From: Lachnospiraceae bacterium
GTDB taxonomy: Bacteria; Bacillota; Clostridia; Lachnospirales; Lachnospiraceae
Length of the DNA: 42,079 bases
Reading direction: 5' to 3'
NCBI GenBank assembly: GCA_024681985.1
Contig: JAIKZU010000012.1
Location: forward strand, 1 to 42,079
The number at the start of each line of letters is the position of its first letter. The stretch's first letter is position 1. The position numbers and the translations under genes were made by a program. The notes under the pieces are model-generated. The model was not told the origin of the DNA. It ran no database searches and worked only from the letters and a program-made list of their open reading frames with translations. This document shows positions 34,687 through 42,079 of this stretch, piece by piece.

Positions 34687-36375
34687 ATGAAGCAGAGAGT
34701 TTTGGCAGGGTTTTTGGCTGTGACACTGGTTTTCGGCCTTTGCGGGTGCGCAAAAAAGACGGCAGAAAAGGAAGCGTCCCCGAAAGAGGTGCAGGAGCAG
34801 GCTGCGGAGGAAACGGAAACTGCAGCGGAAGAGAAAACGGATACCACAGAGGAAAGCGCCCCCCTTACGGTCCTAACCTGTGGCAAAAGTTATTATGAAT
34901 ACGACGAAGAGATCGAACAGGAACTTTTCTCCGGCATAACGGAGGGCGTGGTGCTGGCAGAGGAGTGTAAGGATGCCTATCCGAAGCTCTACGATGCGTT
35001 GCAGAAAAACTGGGAACAGGTTCTTGCGGACAGCGACAAATATGCCATGGAACAGAAAAAGGAAGCCAGAACGCTGTATGAAGAAGTGGTGGCGAATGGT
35101 GGCGAACCCGGCTATATGAACCACTTTGTCTGTGAGAATAAGGTCTATGTACACCGGGCGGATGAAAAGGTGCTCTCCTACTCCACGAACAATTACACCT
35201 TCCTGGGAGGTGTCCATGGGATGTATGGGGACTTTGGAGATACCTTTGATGCACAGACCGGAGAGAAGCTGAAGTTGTCCGACGTCATCACGGATCCGAA
35301 AGCCTACGGCCAGATCCTGTTTGACAAGGTTTCCGAAAACTACCCGGATGTGGTGGATTATCTGGAGGACCCCAATACTTTACGGGATCAGATCGTGGAA
35401 GAGGTCTCGTCTCCGGATGCCTATAATTGGGAACTGGATCCCGACGGCATCGTGTATTTCTTTAATCCCTATGACATTGCTGCCTATGCTGCCGGCCAGC
35501 AGATCATAAAGGTGGGCTATAAAGAACAGCCGGAATTGTTTAATGAAGCTTATCTGCCACCGGAAGGAAGAGACTATGTCTGTGATGCGCCTGCCGGCAA
35601 TAACTTTATGCTGGATGCGGACGGGGACGGCAAATTTGAGATTGACAGCGTCTACCCCCATTATGTGGAAGATTCCGGGGATTACAGCACCTATGCCGGT
35701 TTTGATGTCGGTATCGGAGAAGGCCAAACCATCACCATAGCGGAAGATTTCTATCTGTATGAGGCCACCGGCTGCTATGCACAGTTTGCCAATGGAAAGA
35801 CTTACCTGTTGGTGGACTGCCAGACGGACAATGATTACCATGAAGTCATCGTCTGTGAAGTAGGAAACGGCGATGTTCGGGAGGTGGGCCGGTACGGTGT
35901 CACCCCTCGTTACGAATCCTATGAAGAAGAATCGGGCATATATTACGCCTACGCCTATACCGATCCGGCAGCCATGCAGATGTCGGAGCACTTTGACCGG
36001 CTTTCCACTTACTATGCCGGCGGTACTTACCGCATGACGGATCAGGGGAAGATTGAGCCCCTGGGAGACTACGCCTATTTAAGTGAAGGAAACCGTGACT
36101 ATTTCGTGCTGACTTCCACGGCAGAGATACAGGCGGATATCGTGGATGAAAAAGGGGGTGTAAAGGAATCGGATGCCACATTCCCGGAGGGGACCCACTT
36201 TACCATCTACCGCACCTCCTATCCCTCGGATGCCTGGGACGAATGTCAGGTAGACTGTCTACTGGAAGACGGTACCATCGTACGGTTTAATTACACCATG
36301 GACAGTGACGGCAACCGTCTGGTAAATGGGCAAAACGAATGGGATATCTTTGATAATCTCCTTTACGCCGGATAG
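34687..36375 (+). CDS. DUF3298-type lipoprotein
   Basis: 562 residues starting at the ATG at 34687, 9 bases after AAAGGAG. A longer open frame exists upstream but overlaps the previous gene and breaks the signal peptide. The signal peptide MKQRVLAGFLAVTLVFGLCGC ends in a lipobox, so Cys21 would carry lipid. A Glu/Thr-rich linker (about 25-60) leads to a DUF4163/DUF3298 region (about 65-300, with FLGGVHGMYGDFGDTFDAQTG). This fold is shared with RsiV-type lysozyme-binding anti-sigma factors. The C-terminal part (about 300-562) holds repeated DxDGxxxID-like and beta-rich stretches. It is extracytoplasmic; a sensing or binding role is inferred. Confidence 0.82.
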   Translation: MKQRVLAGFLAVTLVFGLCGCAKKTAEKEASPKEVQEQAAEETETAAEEKTDTTEESAPLTVLTCGKSYYEYDEEIEQELFSGITEGVVLAEECKDAYPKLYDALQKNWEQVLADSDKYAMEQKKEARTLYEEVVANGGEPGYMNHFVCENKVYVHRADEKVLSYSTNNYTFLGGVHGMYGDFGDTFDAQTGEKLKLSDVITDPKAYGQILFDKVSENYPDVVDYLEDPNTLRDQIVEEVSSPDAYNWELDPDGIVYFFNPYDIAAYAAGQQIIKVGYKEQPELFNEAYLPPEGRDYVCDAPAGNNFMLDADGDGKFEIDSVYPHYVEDSGDYSTYAGFDVGIGEGQTITIAEDFYLYEATGCYAQFANGKTYLLVDCQTDNDYHEVIVCEVGNGDVREVGRYGVTPRYESYEEESGIYYAYAYTDPAAMQMSEHFDRLSTYYAGGTYRMTDQGKIEPLGDYAYLSEGNRDYFVLTSTAEIQADIVDEKGGVKESDATFPEGTHFTIYRTSYPSDAWDECQVDCLLEDGTIVRFNYTMDSDGNRLVNGQNEWDIFDNLLYAG

Positions 36376-36380
36376 GAAAT

Positions 36381-37634
36381 ATGAAAACAGAAACCAAGAA
36401 TGACTTAAATTTCATAGGGCTGATGGCATTACTTGACTTCGTGACCCTTTTGGTCTGCTGCCAGTGGCGGGTGCGTTCCTACAACACCACCATGCTGGCC
36501 CTGGATTATAAAAACGGGTTTACTTCCCGGGCCCTTTTGGGAACCATCTACCATCGGCTGAACGATCTCTTCGGAGGAGCCATGATGAACTACGGGGCGG
36601 TCTGCATCTTTGCAGGAGTGGCGACGGTGGGGCTGGTGCTCCTTCTTCTGGGCTTTGCCCGACGGGCGATGATGATCTGTCCTGCGGAGAATCGGACAAA
36701 GGTACAGGTGCTTCTTTTGGTGCTTTCCGTGTTGGCTGCCGCCACATTTTCCGGCGGTTATAACATGCTGCGGGTGGACGAGTTCATGCTCATGACTTCC
36801 ATGCTGGGGCTGTTTTTGTTGCTGTACGAAAAAGCCGAGTGGCTGGTGATCCCCCTTTCCGCCATAGGCGTCATGTTTCACCAGGGTTATGTGTTTATGT
36901 ACTTTAACATCATCCTGGTGGCCCTCATCATAAAATTTTTTGATACGGAGGAAAAAAAGAAAAAGCAGTACTACGGCCTGCTCTTTGTGCTTTCTTTTCT
37001 GACAGCTTCTCTTCTGTTTTTATATTTCGAACTCTTCAGTCGTACTGCGGGAGAGGGCGTGTACGAGAGGGTGTTGTCCGATGCCACGGCGCTGTCCTAT
37101 CAGGGCATCTATCATTCTACCCTTTTGGCTCACGAGGTTTTGGGCATCGATCTGGGGGATACGGAGTTTGGCCTTCGGATGGTAAACCGGATCCAGTTCC
37201 CGCTGTTTATGCTCGGCATCCTGCCCTATCTCATCCTTCTGGTATCCGTACTGTCTCATCTGGGCAAAAGCGGCAAAGACACTCCCCAAAAGATCAAATA
37301 CTTTTTCGTCTGGGCCGGGTCTCTTACCATGCTGCCGGACTTTCTCCTAAAGTGCGACTACGGTCGTTGGGTCATGTCTGTGGCAGCCTACTACCTGTGC
37401 ATCTTTATCTTCCTTTTGGTCAAAAATGACCGCCCCACGGCAGAAGCATTGGGAAACGTGGCGACCCGCATCAAAGAAAAGCCTGCCATGCTGGTATTCT
37501 TCCTCTATCCCTTGCTTCTGATCCCCTTCTGGGACGTGGATATCAGCGAGGCGATCCGCACCATGAACCGCTGGATCGCGGAAGTATTCGAAGCCTTCGG
37601 AGGAAACATCTACCACTATGTCAAGTGGTACTAA
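36381..37634 (+). CDS. Polytopic membrane protein of unknown function in the glycan cluster
   Basis: 417 residues with nine to ten membrane helices. It starts 6 bp after the lipoprotein gene. The N-terminal outer stretch YNTTMLALDYKNGFTSRALLGTIY contains an Asp-Tyr and a conserved-looking GFTSRALLG, a pattern I have seen in EpsG/Wzy-like or small GT-C-like envelope proteins but cannot assign. SGGYNMLRVDEFML in the middle carries acidic residues near a helix end. The position suggests a polymerase or transferase for the same glycan. A tandem repeat follows its stop codon. Confidence 0.5.
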   Translation: MKTETKNDLNFIGLMALLDFVTLLVCCQWRVRSYNTTMLALDYKNGFTSRALLGTIYHRLNDLFGGAMMNYGAVCIFAGVATVGLVLLLLGFARRAMMICPAENRTKVQVLLLVLSVLAAATFSGGYNMLRVDEFMLMTSMLGLFLLLYEKAEWLVIPLSAIGVMFHQGYVFMYFNIILVALIIKFFDTEEKKKKQYYGLLFVLSFLTASLLFLYFELFSRTAGEGVYERVLSDATALSYQGIYHSTLLAHEVLGIDLGDTEFGLRMVNRIQFPLFMLGILPYLILLVSVLSHLGKSGKDTPQKIKYFFVWAGSLTMLPDFLLKCDYGRWVMSVAAYYLCIFIFLLVKNDRPTAEALGNVATRIKEKPAMLVFFLYPLLLIPFWDVDISEAIRTMNRWIAEVFEAFGGNIYHYVKWY

Positions 37635-37638
37635 TTTT

Positions 37639-37720
37639 TCCGATTTTATTCCCTTTTTCACAAAACGAACCTCCGATTTTATTCCTTTTTTCGCAAAATG
37701 AACCTCCGATTCTATTCCCT
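37639..37720. repeat. 33-bp tandem repeat, 2.5 copies
   Basis: A unit beginning tccgattttattcc and ending aacc occurs at 37639-37671 and 37672-37704 with four differences, followed by 16 bases of a third copy (37705-37720). It marks the exact junction between the GC-balanced glycan genes and the AT-rich ATPase gene. Confidence 0.85.
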
Positions 37721-37725
37721 ACGGA

Positions 37726-37754
37726 TTGACGTCTCTGGAAAAACATAGTATTCT
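37726..37754 (+). promoter_or_regulatory. Promoter of the AAA/DUF4143 gene
   Basis: TTGACG (37726-37731), 17 bases, TATTCT (37749-37754), 21 bases before the ATG. Confidence 0.7.
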
Positions 37755-37775
37755 AGGGGCGTGGAGGGTGATGCC

Positions 37776-39095
37776 ATGTTGAAAAGAAAAGCCTATGACA
37801 AATTATTGGAGTGGAAACGATCTGAACATAAAAAAAGTCTTATGATAAAAGGTGCCAGGCAGGTTGGTAAAACCTATCTGGTTCGTGAGTTCGGCGAGAA
37901 TGAATATGGCTCTTTTGTAGAGATTAATTTTATCAATCAAAAGCATTTGAAAGCCATTTTTCAATCTGATCTAAGCGCGGATGCCATTTATAAAAGGATG
38001 ACAGCATCCATACCGAACTTGCGACTTGTACCGGGAGACACCCTCATTTTCCTGGATGAAATACAAAACTGTGGCAATGCGAGAACAGCCATAAAATTTC
38101 TGACGGAAGATGGTCGGTTTGATGTAATCACATCAGGAAGCCTTTTGGGACTTACTTATGCAGAAAATGGAGATCATGACGCGGAAGAGCCGGAGTCTGT
38201 TCCCACGGGTTATGAGTCGTTTATGACGCTGTATCCGCTTGATTTCGAAGAATTTCTGTGGGCAGAAGGCTATGATCAAAAAACGATAGAAGAACTTAAG
38301 AGATGTTTTAACGAAGTGGAAAAGGTAGACCCGGTTATTAATGCAAAATATGAAGAACTGTTCCGTGAATATATCGTAGTAGGCGGCATGCCGGAAGCGG
38401 TTGCACAATATTGTGAGAGCCACGATTTTAATGCTGTTCTTGCTGTGCAGAACCAAATTTTGGAAAACTACAGATTTGATATTTCCAAACATGCAAAAGG
38501 AGCTGAGAAGCAAAAAGTTCGGGCATGTTATGATGCCATTCCGAAGCAACTGGCAAAGGAACTAAAAAAATTTCAATATGCCACAGTTGAAAAAGGCACC
38601 ACTTCAAAAAAATACGGAGCCAGCGTTCAATGGCTGGTTGATGCAGCTATAGTCAATCCTTGCTACAATATACACGAACCGTATATTCCATTGATGGCCA
38701 ATGCCAACGAGACTCAGTTTAAACTATATATCAGTGACACCGGCTTGCTTTGTGCTCTATATGGATTCGAAACACGTCGCGCGATTCTTGATGACACAAT
38801 AAAGGGCAACGCAAAAGGCGGTATATATGAAAATGTGATCGCGGAGTGTCTTGTGAAAAGAGGATATAAACTGTATTACTATAAGCCGGATGATGACCAT
38901 GAGTTGGAATTCTTGATAGAAAAAGATGGGGACGTAATTCCGGTTGAGGTAAAGGCAAAAAACAATGCGACCGTTTCTCTCAATAATTTCATAAGAGACT
39001 ACGATCCACATATGGCATACAAGTTTACCTCCGGAAATGTTGGCAAAGAAAATGCAAAGATTACGTTGCCACATTATATGGTTATGTTTGTATAG
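37776..39095 (+). CDS. ATP-binding protein, AAA_14 plus DUF4143
   Basis: 439 residues from the ATG at 37776, 7 bases after GGAGGG (a GTG at 37761 is also in frame). Walker A is GARQVGKTYLV (about residue 27), Walker B is TLIFLDEIQNC (about 88), and sensor 1 is VITSGSLLG. The central EYIVVGGMPEAV and C-terminal DUF4143, including SDTGLL and a PD-(D/E)XK-like ELEFLI then PVEVKAK, complete the family. Function is not established; such genes are common, mobile and often in clusters of paralogues. Codons are more AT-rich than those of all flanking genes, and the gene has its own promoter, so it looks like an insertion in the glycan cluster. Confidence 0.9.
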   Translation: MLKRKAYDKLLEWKRSEHKKSLMIKGARQVGKTYLVREFGENEYGSFVEINFINQKHLKAIFQSDLSADAIYKRMTASIPNLRLVPGDTLIFLDEIQNCGNARTAIKFLTEDGRFDVITSGSLLGLTYAENGDHDAEEPESVPTGYESFMTLYPLDFEEFLWAEGYDQKTIEELKRCFNEVEKVDPVINAKYEELFREYIVVGGMPEAVAQYCESHDFNAVLAVQNQILENYRFDISKHAKGAEKQKVRACYDAIPKQLAKELKKFQYATVEKGTTSKKYGASVQWLVDAAIVNPCYNIHEPYIPLMANANETQFKLYISDTGLLCALYGFETRRAILDDTIKGNAKGGIYENVIAECLVKRGYKLYYYKPDDDHELEFLIEKDGDVIPVEVKAKNNATVSLNNFIRDYDPHMAYKFTSGNVGKENAKITLPHYMVMFV

Positions 39096-39107
39096 GTTAT
39101 GTGAAAT

Positions 39108-40850
39108 ATGAGTATTTGCAAGCAACTTGAAAAAAAGAACAGTGCATCTTTTCTCCTCGGCGCGGTGATCGGCGGGGTGGTTTTTTTGTGTATTTTCGGG
39201 GCGCAGACTTTGGATTTCACTTACGTGGACTGGCTCCTGCATTCCAACGATATAGAGGGGAGCATTGATCTGACCCAGCACTATTTAGGCTGGGAGTTTT
39301 ATCGGCGGACTCCCTGGCAGTTTCCCTTAGGGCTGACGGAGGGGATCTACTGGGACAAAGTTTCCGTCATTTATACGGATTCCATCCCCCTCTTTGCATT
39401 TGTATGTAAGCTTCTGTCGCCGGTTTTGCCGAGGGATTTCCAGTACTTCGGATTGTTCGGACTGCTTTGCTACGCCCTGCTGGGAGGTTTTGGAGGGCTG
39501 CTCATTAAAAAACTCACCGGGTCTTTTTTCGCATCTGCTGTGGCATCGGTTCTTTTTGTAATAAATCCGGTACTTCTAAACCGTATGTATCTGCACACGG
39601 CACTGTCCGCGCACTTTCTCATCGTGGCAGCATTTTGTCTTTGGGCTTATCAGAAGGATCTTTTACCGGGAAAAAAGATCGCGCTTTGGAGTCTGCTTCT
39701 GGTCTGTGGCACCTTGATCAATGCTTACTTTACTCCCATGATCTTTGGAATTCTTTTGGCGAGTCTCCTGCAGGAAGCGCTGGAGAAAAAAGGGAAGATT
39801 ACGCTGAAGATTTCCGTGGCGATCATTCCTGTGTTGCTGACTGTGGCGGCAGCCTTTTGTTTCGGTGCTTTTTACGGTGACGTGCCCGCTTCCGCCGGAG
39901 GACTGGAGGTGCTGTCCTTTAACCTGAACGGGTTTTTCAATCCCTTTACCTATCTGACCGCCTTTGGGAGACATACCCAGGGCTACCGGGACATGATGTA
40001 CTCCGCCATCTTGCCGGGGATGGCGCTGTCCACGGCTTACCAGAACGAGGGATTTTCCTATATGGGACTTGGTGTGCTGGTCCTTGGGATGATCGATCTG
40101 ATCCTGTTGATCAAAGAGCGCAAAAAGGTGGCAGCGAAACTGTCACGTCCCTTTGTCATCAGCGCCCTGGTGCTGTGTGTCGGTTTTACTATCCTGGCCC
40201 TGTCTCCAAAGTGCACCCTGGGAGAGCATGTGTTGTACGAGCTGCATCTGCCGACCCTGCTCCATAACATGTGGTCTGCCTTTCGCTCCACCGCCCGCTT
40301 CATCTGGGTAGTGTACTATTTTATCATCGCGGCGTTTGTGTGTCTGGTGACAGTGGCGGCGGAGAAACCATCCGAGGACGACGAAAAAACGCCGATCTCC
40401 TGGGGCGCCTGTTTCCTGGTGGCTGTGGTGGTTTTGCAGCTTGTGGATCTGATGCCGGGGTACCGGGAGAAATACGAGGCGTTTCATTCCCTGACACCCT
40501 ATGAGAGTCCACTGCAGTCGGAAGAGTGGGCGTCGTTGGGAGAGAGCGCTACACAGATCATCTTTTACCCGGATACATACTACGGGCTTTATCTTGACGG
40601 AAAGACTTCCACAGACTTTGAGATCTATGCGTTAAAACACGGTCTTTCTCTAAACAATACGTACATGAGCCGCAACCTATGCACCCAAGCGGATGAGCGG
40701 ACTTTATCGCATTTTGCCCGGCGCTCCAACCGCGAGTCCTTCCCGGATGTGATCTACATCTTTTTCGATGACACGGATTACTCCTCCCTGCCGGCATCCT
40801 ATCATCTTACCTACCAAACCCTCGATGGATATCTGGTGGGCACGGAATAA
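39108..40850 (+). CDS. Polytopic membrane protein, DUF6311-like (paralogue of the gene at 29302)
   Basis: 580 residues. Landmarks shared with the protein at 29302 include FTYVDWLLHS, DLTQHYLGWEFYRRTPW, VIYTDSIPLFAF, DFQYFGLFGLLCY, LEVLSFNLNGFFNP and a late FRSTARFIW. About ten membrane helices precede a soluble outer domain (about 450-580). The first 10 codons are AT-rich like the ATPase gene before it, 12 bp away, while the rest matches the glycan cluster. The start may therefore have been supplied by the inserted DNA. The ribosome site is weak. Confidence 0.65.
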   Translation: MSICKQLEKKNSASFLLGAVIGGVVFLCIFGAQTLDFTYVDWLLHSNDIEGSIDLTQHYLGWEFYRRTPWQFPLGLTEGIYWDKVSVIYTDSIPLFAFVCKLLSPVLPRDFQYFGLFGLLCYALLGGFGGLLIKKLTGSFFASAVASVLFVINPVLLNRMYLHTALSAHFLIVAAFCLWAYQKDLLPGKKIALWSLLLVCGTLINAYFTPMIFGILLASLLQEALEKKGKITLKISVAIIPVLLTVAAAFCFGAFYGDVPASAGGLEVLSFNLNGFFNPFTYLTAFGRHTQGYRDMMYSAILPGMALSTAYQNEGFSYMGLGVLVLGMIDLILLIKERKKVAAKLSRPFVISALVLCVGFTILALSPKCTLGEHVLYELHLPTLLHNMWSAFRSTARFIWVVYYFIIAAFVCLVTVAAEKPSEDDEKTPISWGACFLVAVVVLQLVDLMPGYREKYEAFHSLTPYESPLQSEEWASLGESATQIIFYPDTYYGLYLDGKTSTDFEIYALKHGLSLNNTYMSRNLCTQADERTLSHFARRSNRESFPDVIYIFFDDTDYSSLPASYHLTYQTLDGYLVGTE

Positions 40851-40900
40851 GGGTATCTTACTCTTAGTTCGGGAACACAATAATTTTAGGAAGAGTTGCT

Positions 40901-41698
40901 ATGGAATTATTTTTCAGTTTGATCAAAGAGCGAAAATTCATACTGGCGGAAGCGTTATTTGCCCTGCTTTGCGTGATCCGGTTTTGGGATCGCCGGATGG
41001 TGGAGCATGCGGTGCCGGTGCCGATCCTGGGGAACTACTTTGTGATGATCCTCATCACCGCCCTTTATTTCGGCGCAGTTTTATTATTTAGTGCATGGGT
41101 GCTAAGTCGCAGTGAGGAAAATAACCGGCGCTTTTTACTGTATCTTTTGACGTTGCTTATCGTACTGCTGTTTCCCGCTTTCTTATCGGAAAACTATTTC
41201 GGCGCACCGGATCCCATCTGCATCATGGTCTATATGGAGATATTTACGGTGCTTGCGAAAAAGAGGCAGCACCCGATCCTTCCGACGGTCACCTTTGTGA
41301 TCCTGTCCCTGGTAACGCTGCCGGACGCGACACAGGAATTGACGTTACTCCGATTTGCGATCATAGCAGTGTTCTTTGTGGGGATCGTGATCTATTTTGT
41401 ACGGAGGTACGGGAACCACTTTCTGCTTTGGATGGGAGCCCCTGCCGGCGTGGTCTGGAGCTTATTAAAGGACTATGACAGAGGACTTTTGTATTTCATG
41501 CTGGCTGCCGTTTTCGGCCTTCTGTACCTGACATTGGCCGGCGATGCGGTATGGAAAGCAAAGATGGCGGATGTACAAAAAGAGGCGGAAAAAAAGCCCT
41601 TGTTTTGGCCGGTAGTTCTGGCTTGCATCACGCTGTTTGTGATATTCTGGATGTACGGAGAACCTCTTCTGTTGGAAGAAGAAATATTGGAGTATTAA
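40901..41698 (+). CDS. Polytopic membrane protein of unknown function
   Basis: 265 residues with seven to eight hydrophobic segments and short polar loops. AGGAAGAG lies about 6 bases before the ATG. EEILEY ends the chain. No motif is recognised. It sits 50 bp after the DUF6311-like gene and 12 bp before the tautomerase-like gene, so it probably belongs to the end of the same transcript. Confidence 0.55.
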   Translation: MELFFSLIKERKFILAEALFALLCVIRFWDRRMVEHAVPVPILGNYFVMILITALYFGAVLLFSAWVLSRSEENNRRFLLYLLTLLIVLLFPAFLSENYFGAPDPICIMVYMEIFTVLAKKRQHPILPTVTFVILSLVTLPDATQELTLLRFAIIAVFFVGIVIYFVRRYGNHFLLWMGAPAGVVWSLLKDYDRGLLYFMLAAVFGLLYLTLAGDAVWKAKMADVQKEAEKKPLFWPVVLACITLFVIFWMYGEPLLLEEEILEY

Positions 41699-41710
41699 AG
41701 GAGGAACACT

Positions 41711-42055
41711 ATGCCATTTATTTCCACCAAGACAAATGTAGAAGTAACGAAGGAAAAGGAAACACAGTTAAAGGAGCGCTTGGGACAGGCCATCGCCATC
41801 ATTCCCGGAAAGAGCGAAAGCTGGCTGATGCTGGCCATCGAGGGAGATGTGCCCATGTATTTTCGAGGAGATGATTCCCAGCCCGTGGCCTTTATCGAAG
41901 TAAAGATCTTTGGAAACGCATCTTCTGACGTATACGGAAAGATGACGCAGGAATTGACCCGGATCTACAATGAGATCCTGGGGGTTTCGCCGGATCATAT
42001 GTACATTCGCTATTTCGGTTCGGAGGACTGGGGCTGGAACGGTAATAATTTCTAG
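41711..42055 (+). CDS. MIF / phenylpyruvate tautomerase-related protein
   Basis: 114 residues, start with AAAGGAGG upstream. The N-terminus MPFISTKTNVEV leaves Pro2 exposed after Met removal; this is the catalytic base of the tautomerase superfamily. Lys32-Ser33 sit in IPGKSESWLML and the C-terminal YIRYFGSEDWGWNGNNF matches MIF-type ends (full-length, about 114). Physiological substrate in bacteria is unknown. After its stop the window ends in GAGACAGGGG, which may be the start of a terminator stem. Confidence 0.88.
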   Translation: MPFISTKTNVEVTKEKETQLKERLGQAIAIIPGKSESWLMLAIEGDVPMYFRGDDSQPVAFIEVKIFGNASSDVYGKMTQELTRIYNEILGVSPDHMYIRYFGSEDWGWNGNNF

Positions 42056-42079
42056 CAGTTGAAAAGAGACAGGGGTACG

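Noticed and set aside
37639..37720. CRISPR array
   Set aside because: The 33-bp units are contiguous, imperfect and without spacers; no cas genes are present.
37776..39095. Transposase or phage gene explaining the AT-rich insertion
   Set aside because: The protein is a clear AAA_14/DUF4143 ATPase; no terminal inverted repeats or integrase were found around it.

Overview
The window looks like chromosomal DNA from a Gram-positive anaerobe of the Lachnospiraceae type (Clostridia, Bacillota). This is inferred from the gene content: a VTC/DUF4956 pair, MecA, a 2[4Fe-4S] ferredoxin, a DUF1858 protein, and an ATP synthase with a sodium-type c subunit. Strong AGGAGG ribosome sites and many 4-bp ATGA overlaps fit this too. 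Most genes have mixed, fairly GC-balanced codons. Two patches are clearly more AT-rich: about 460-2200 and about 37640-39140.

Layout. 1-2200: tail of an unknown gene, a repeat and hairpin cluster, tRNA-Gly(CCC), then a small accessory block. The block holds two remnants of a helicase/DUF2726 gene in different frames and an overlapping gene pair (DUF3990 ADP-ribosyltransferase-like protein plus partner) that resembles a toxin-antitoxin module. 2275-3733 (minus): DUF4956 membrane protein and VTC domain protein. 3923-8735: an output-less sensory membrane protein, then gdpP-rplI-dnaB. 8779-10359: ferredoxin (56 aa, minus), DUF1858 redox protein (plus), mecA (minus). 10360-11033: a long non-coding stretch with what looks like a free-standing structured RNA gene that has its own promoter and terminator. 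11034-14859: membrane-anchored SH3/GH18 cell-wall hydrolase, TsaC/Sua5, an LMW-phosphatase-like protein without its catalytic cysteine, and dCMP deaminase. 14856-22010: complete ATP synthase operon atpZ-atpI-atpBEFHAGDC. 22137-25558: DUF6020-type membrane protein and an OpgB/LtaS-like phosphoglycerol transferase. 25676-26443: small coiled-coil protein and greA, whose leader contains a 190-bp imperfect palindrome. 26806-41698: a large envelope-glycan cluster. It has a GT2, a GtrA flippase, several GT-C-like polytopic proteins, a UbiA-type polyprenyl-phosphate transferase, acyltransferase 3 and a DUF3298 lipoprotein. It is interrupted by an AT-rich AAA/DUF4143 ATPase gene. 41711-42055: a MIF/tautomerase-like protein.

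How the parts fit. The housekeeping blocks (gdpP-rplI-dnaB, atp, tsaC, greA) are ordinary. The envelope cluster reads as a lipid-linked sugar pathway. GT2 and UbiA proteins load sugars onto polyprenyl phosphate inside the cell, GtrA moves them across, and the GT-C proteins, acyltransferase and phosphoglycerol transferase modify a surface polymer outside. The items most worth a second look are the orphan RNA at 10714-10966, the palindromic greA leader, the cysteine-less phosphatase, the output-less receptor ahead of gdpP, the DUF3990 gene pair, and the ATPase gene inserted between glycan genes. Family names come from recognising sequence patterns without a database search. Functional statements for the polytopic membrane proteins are the least certain.
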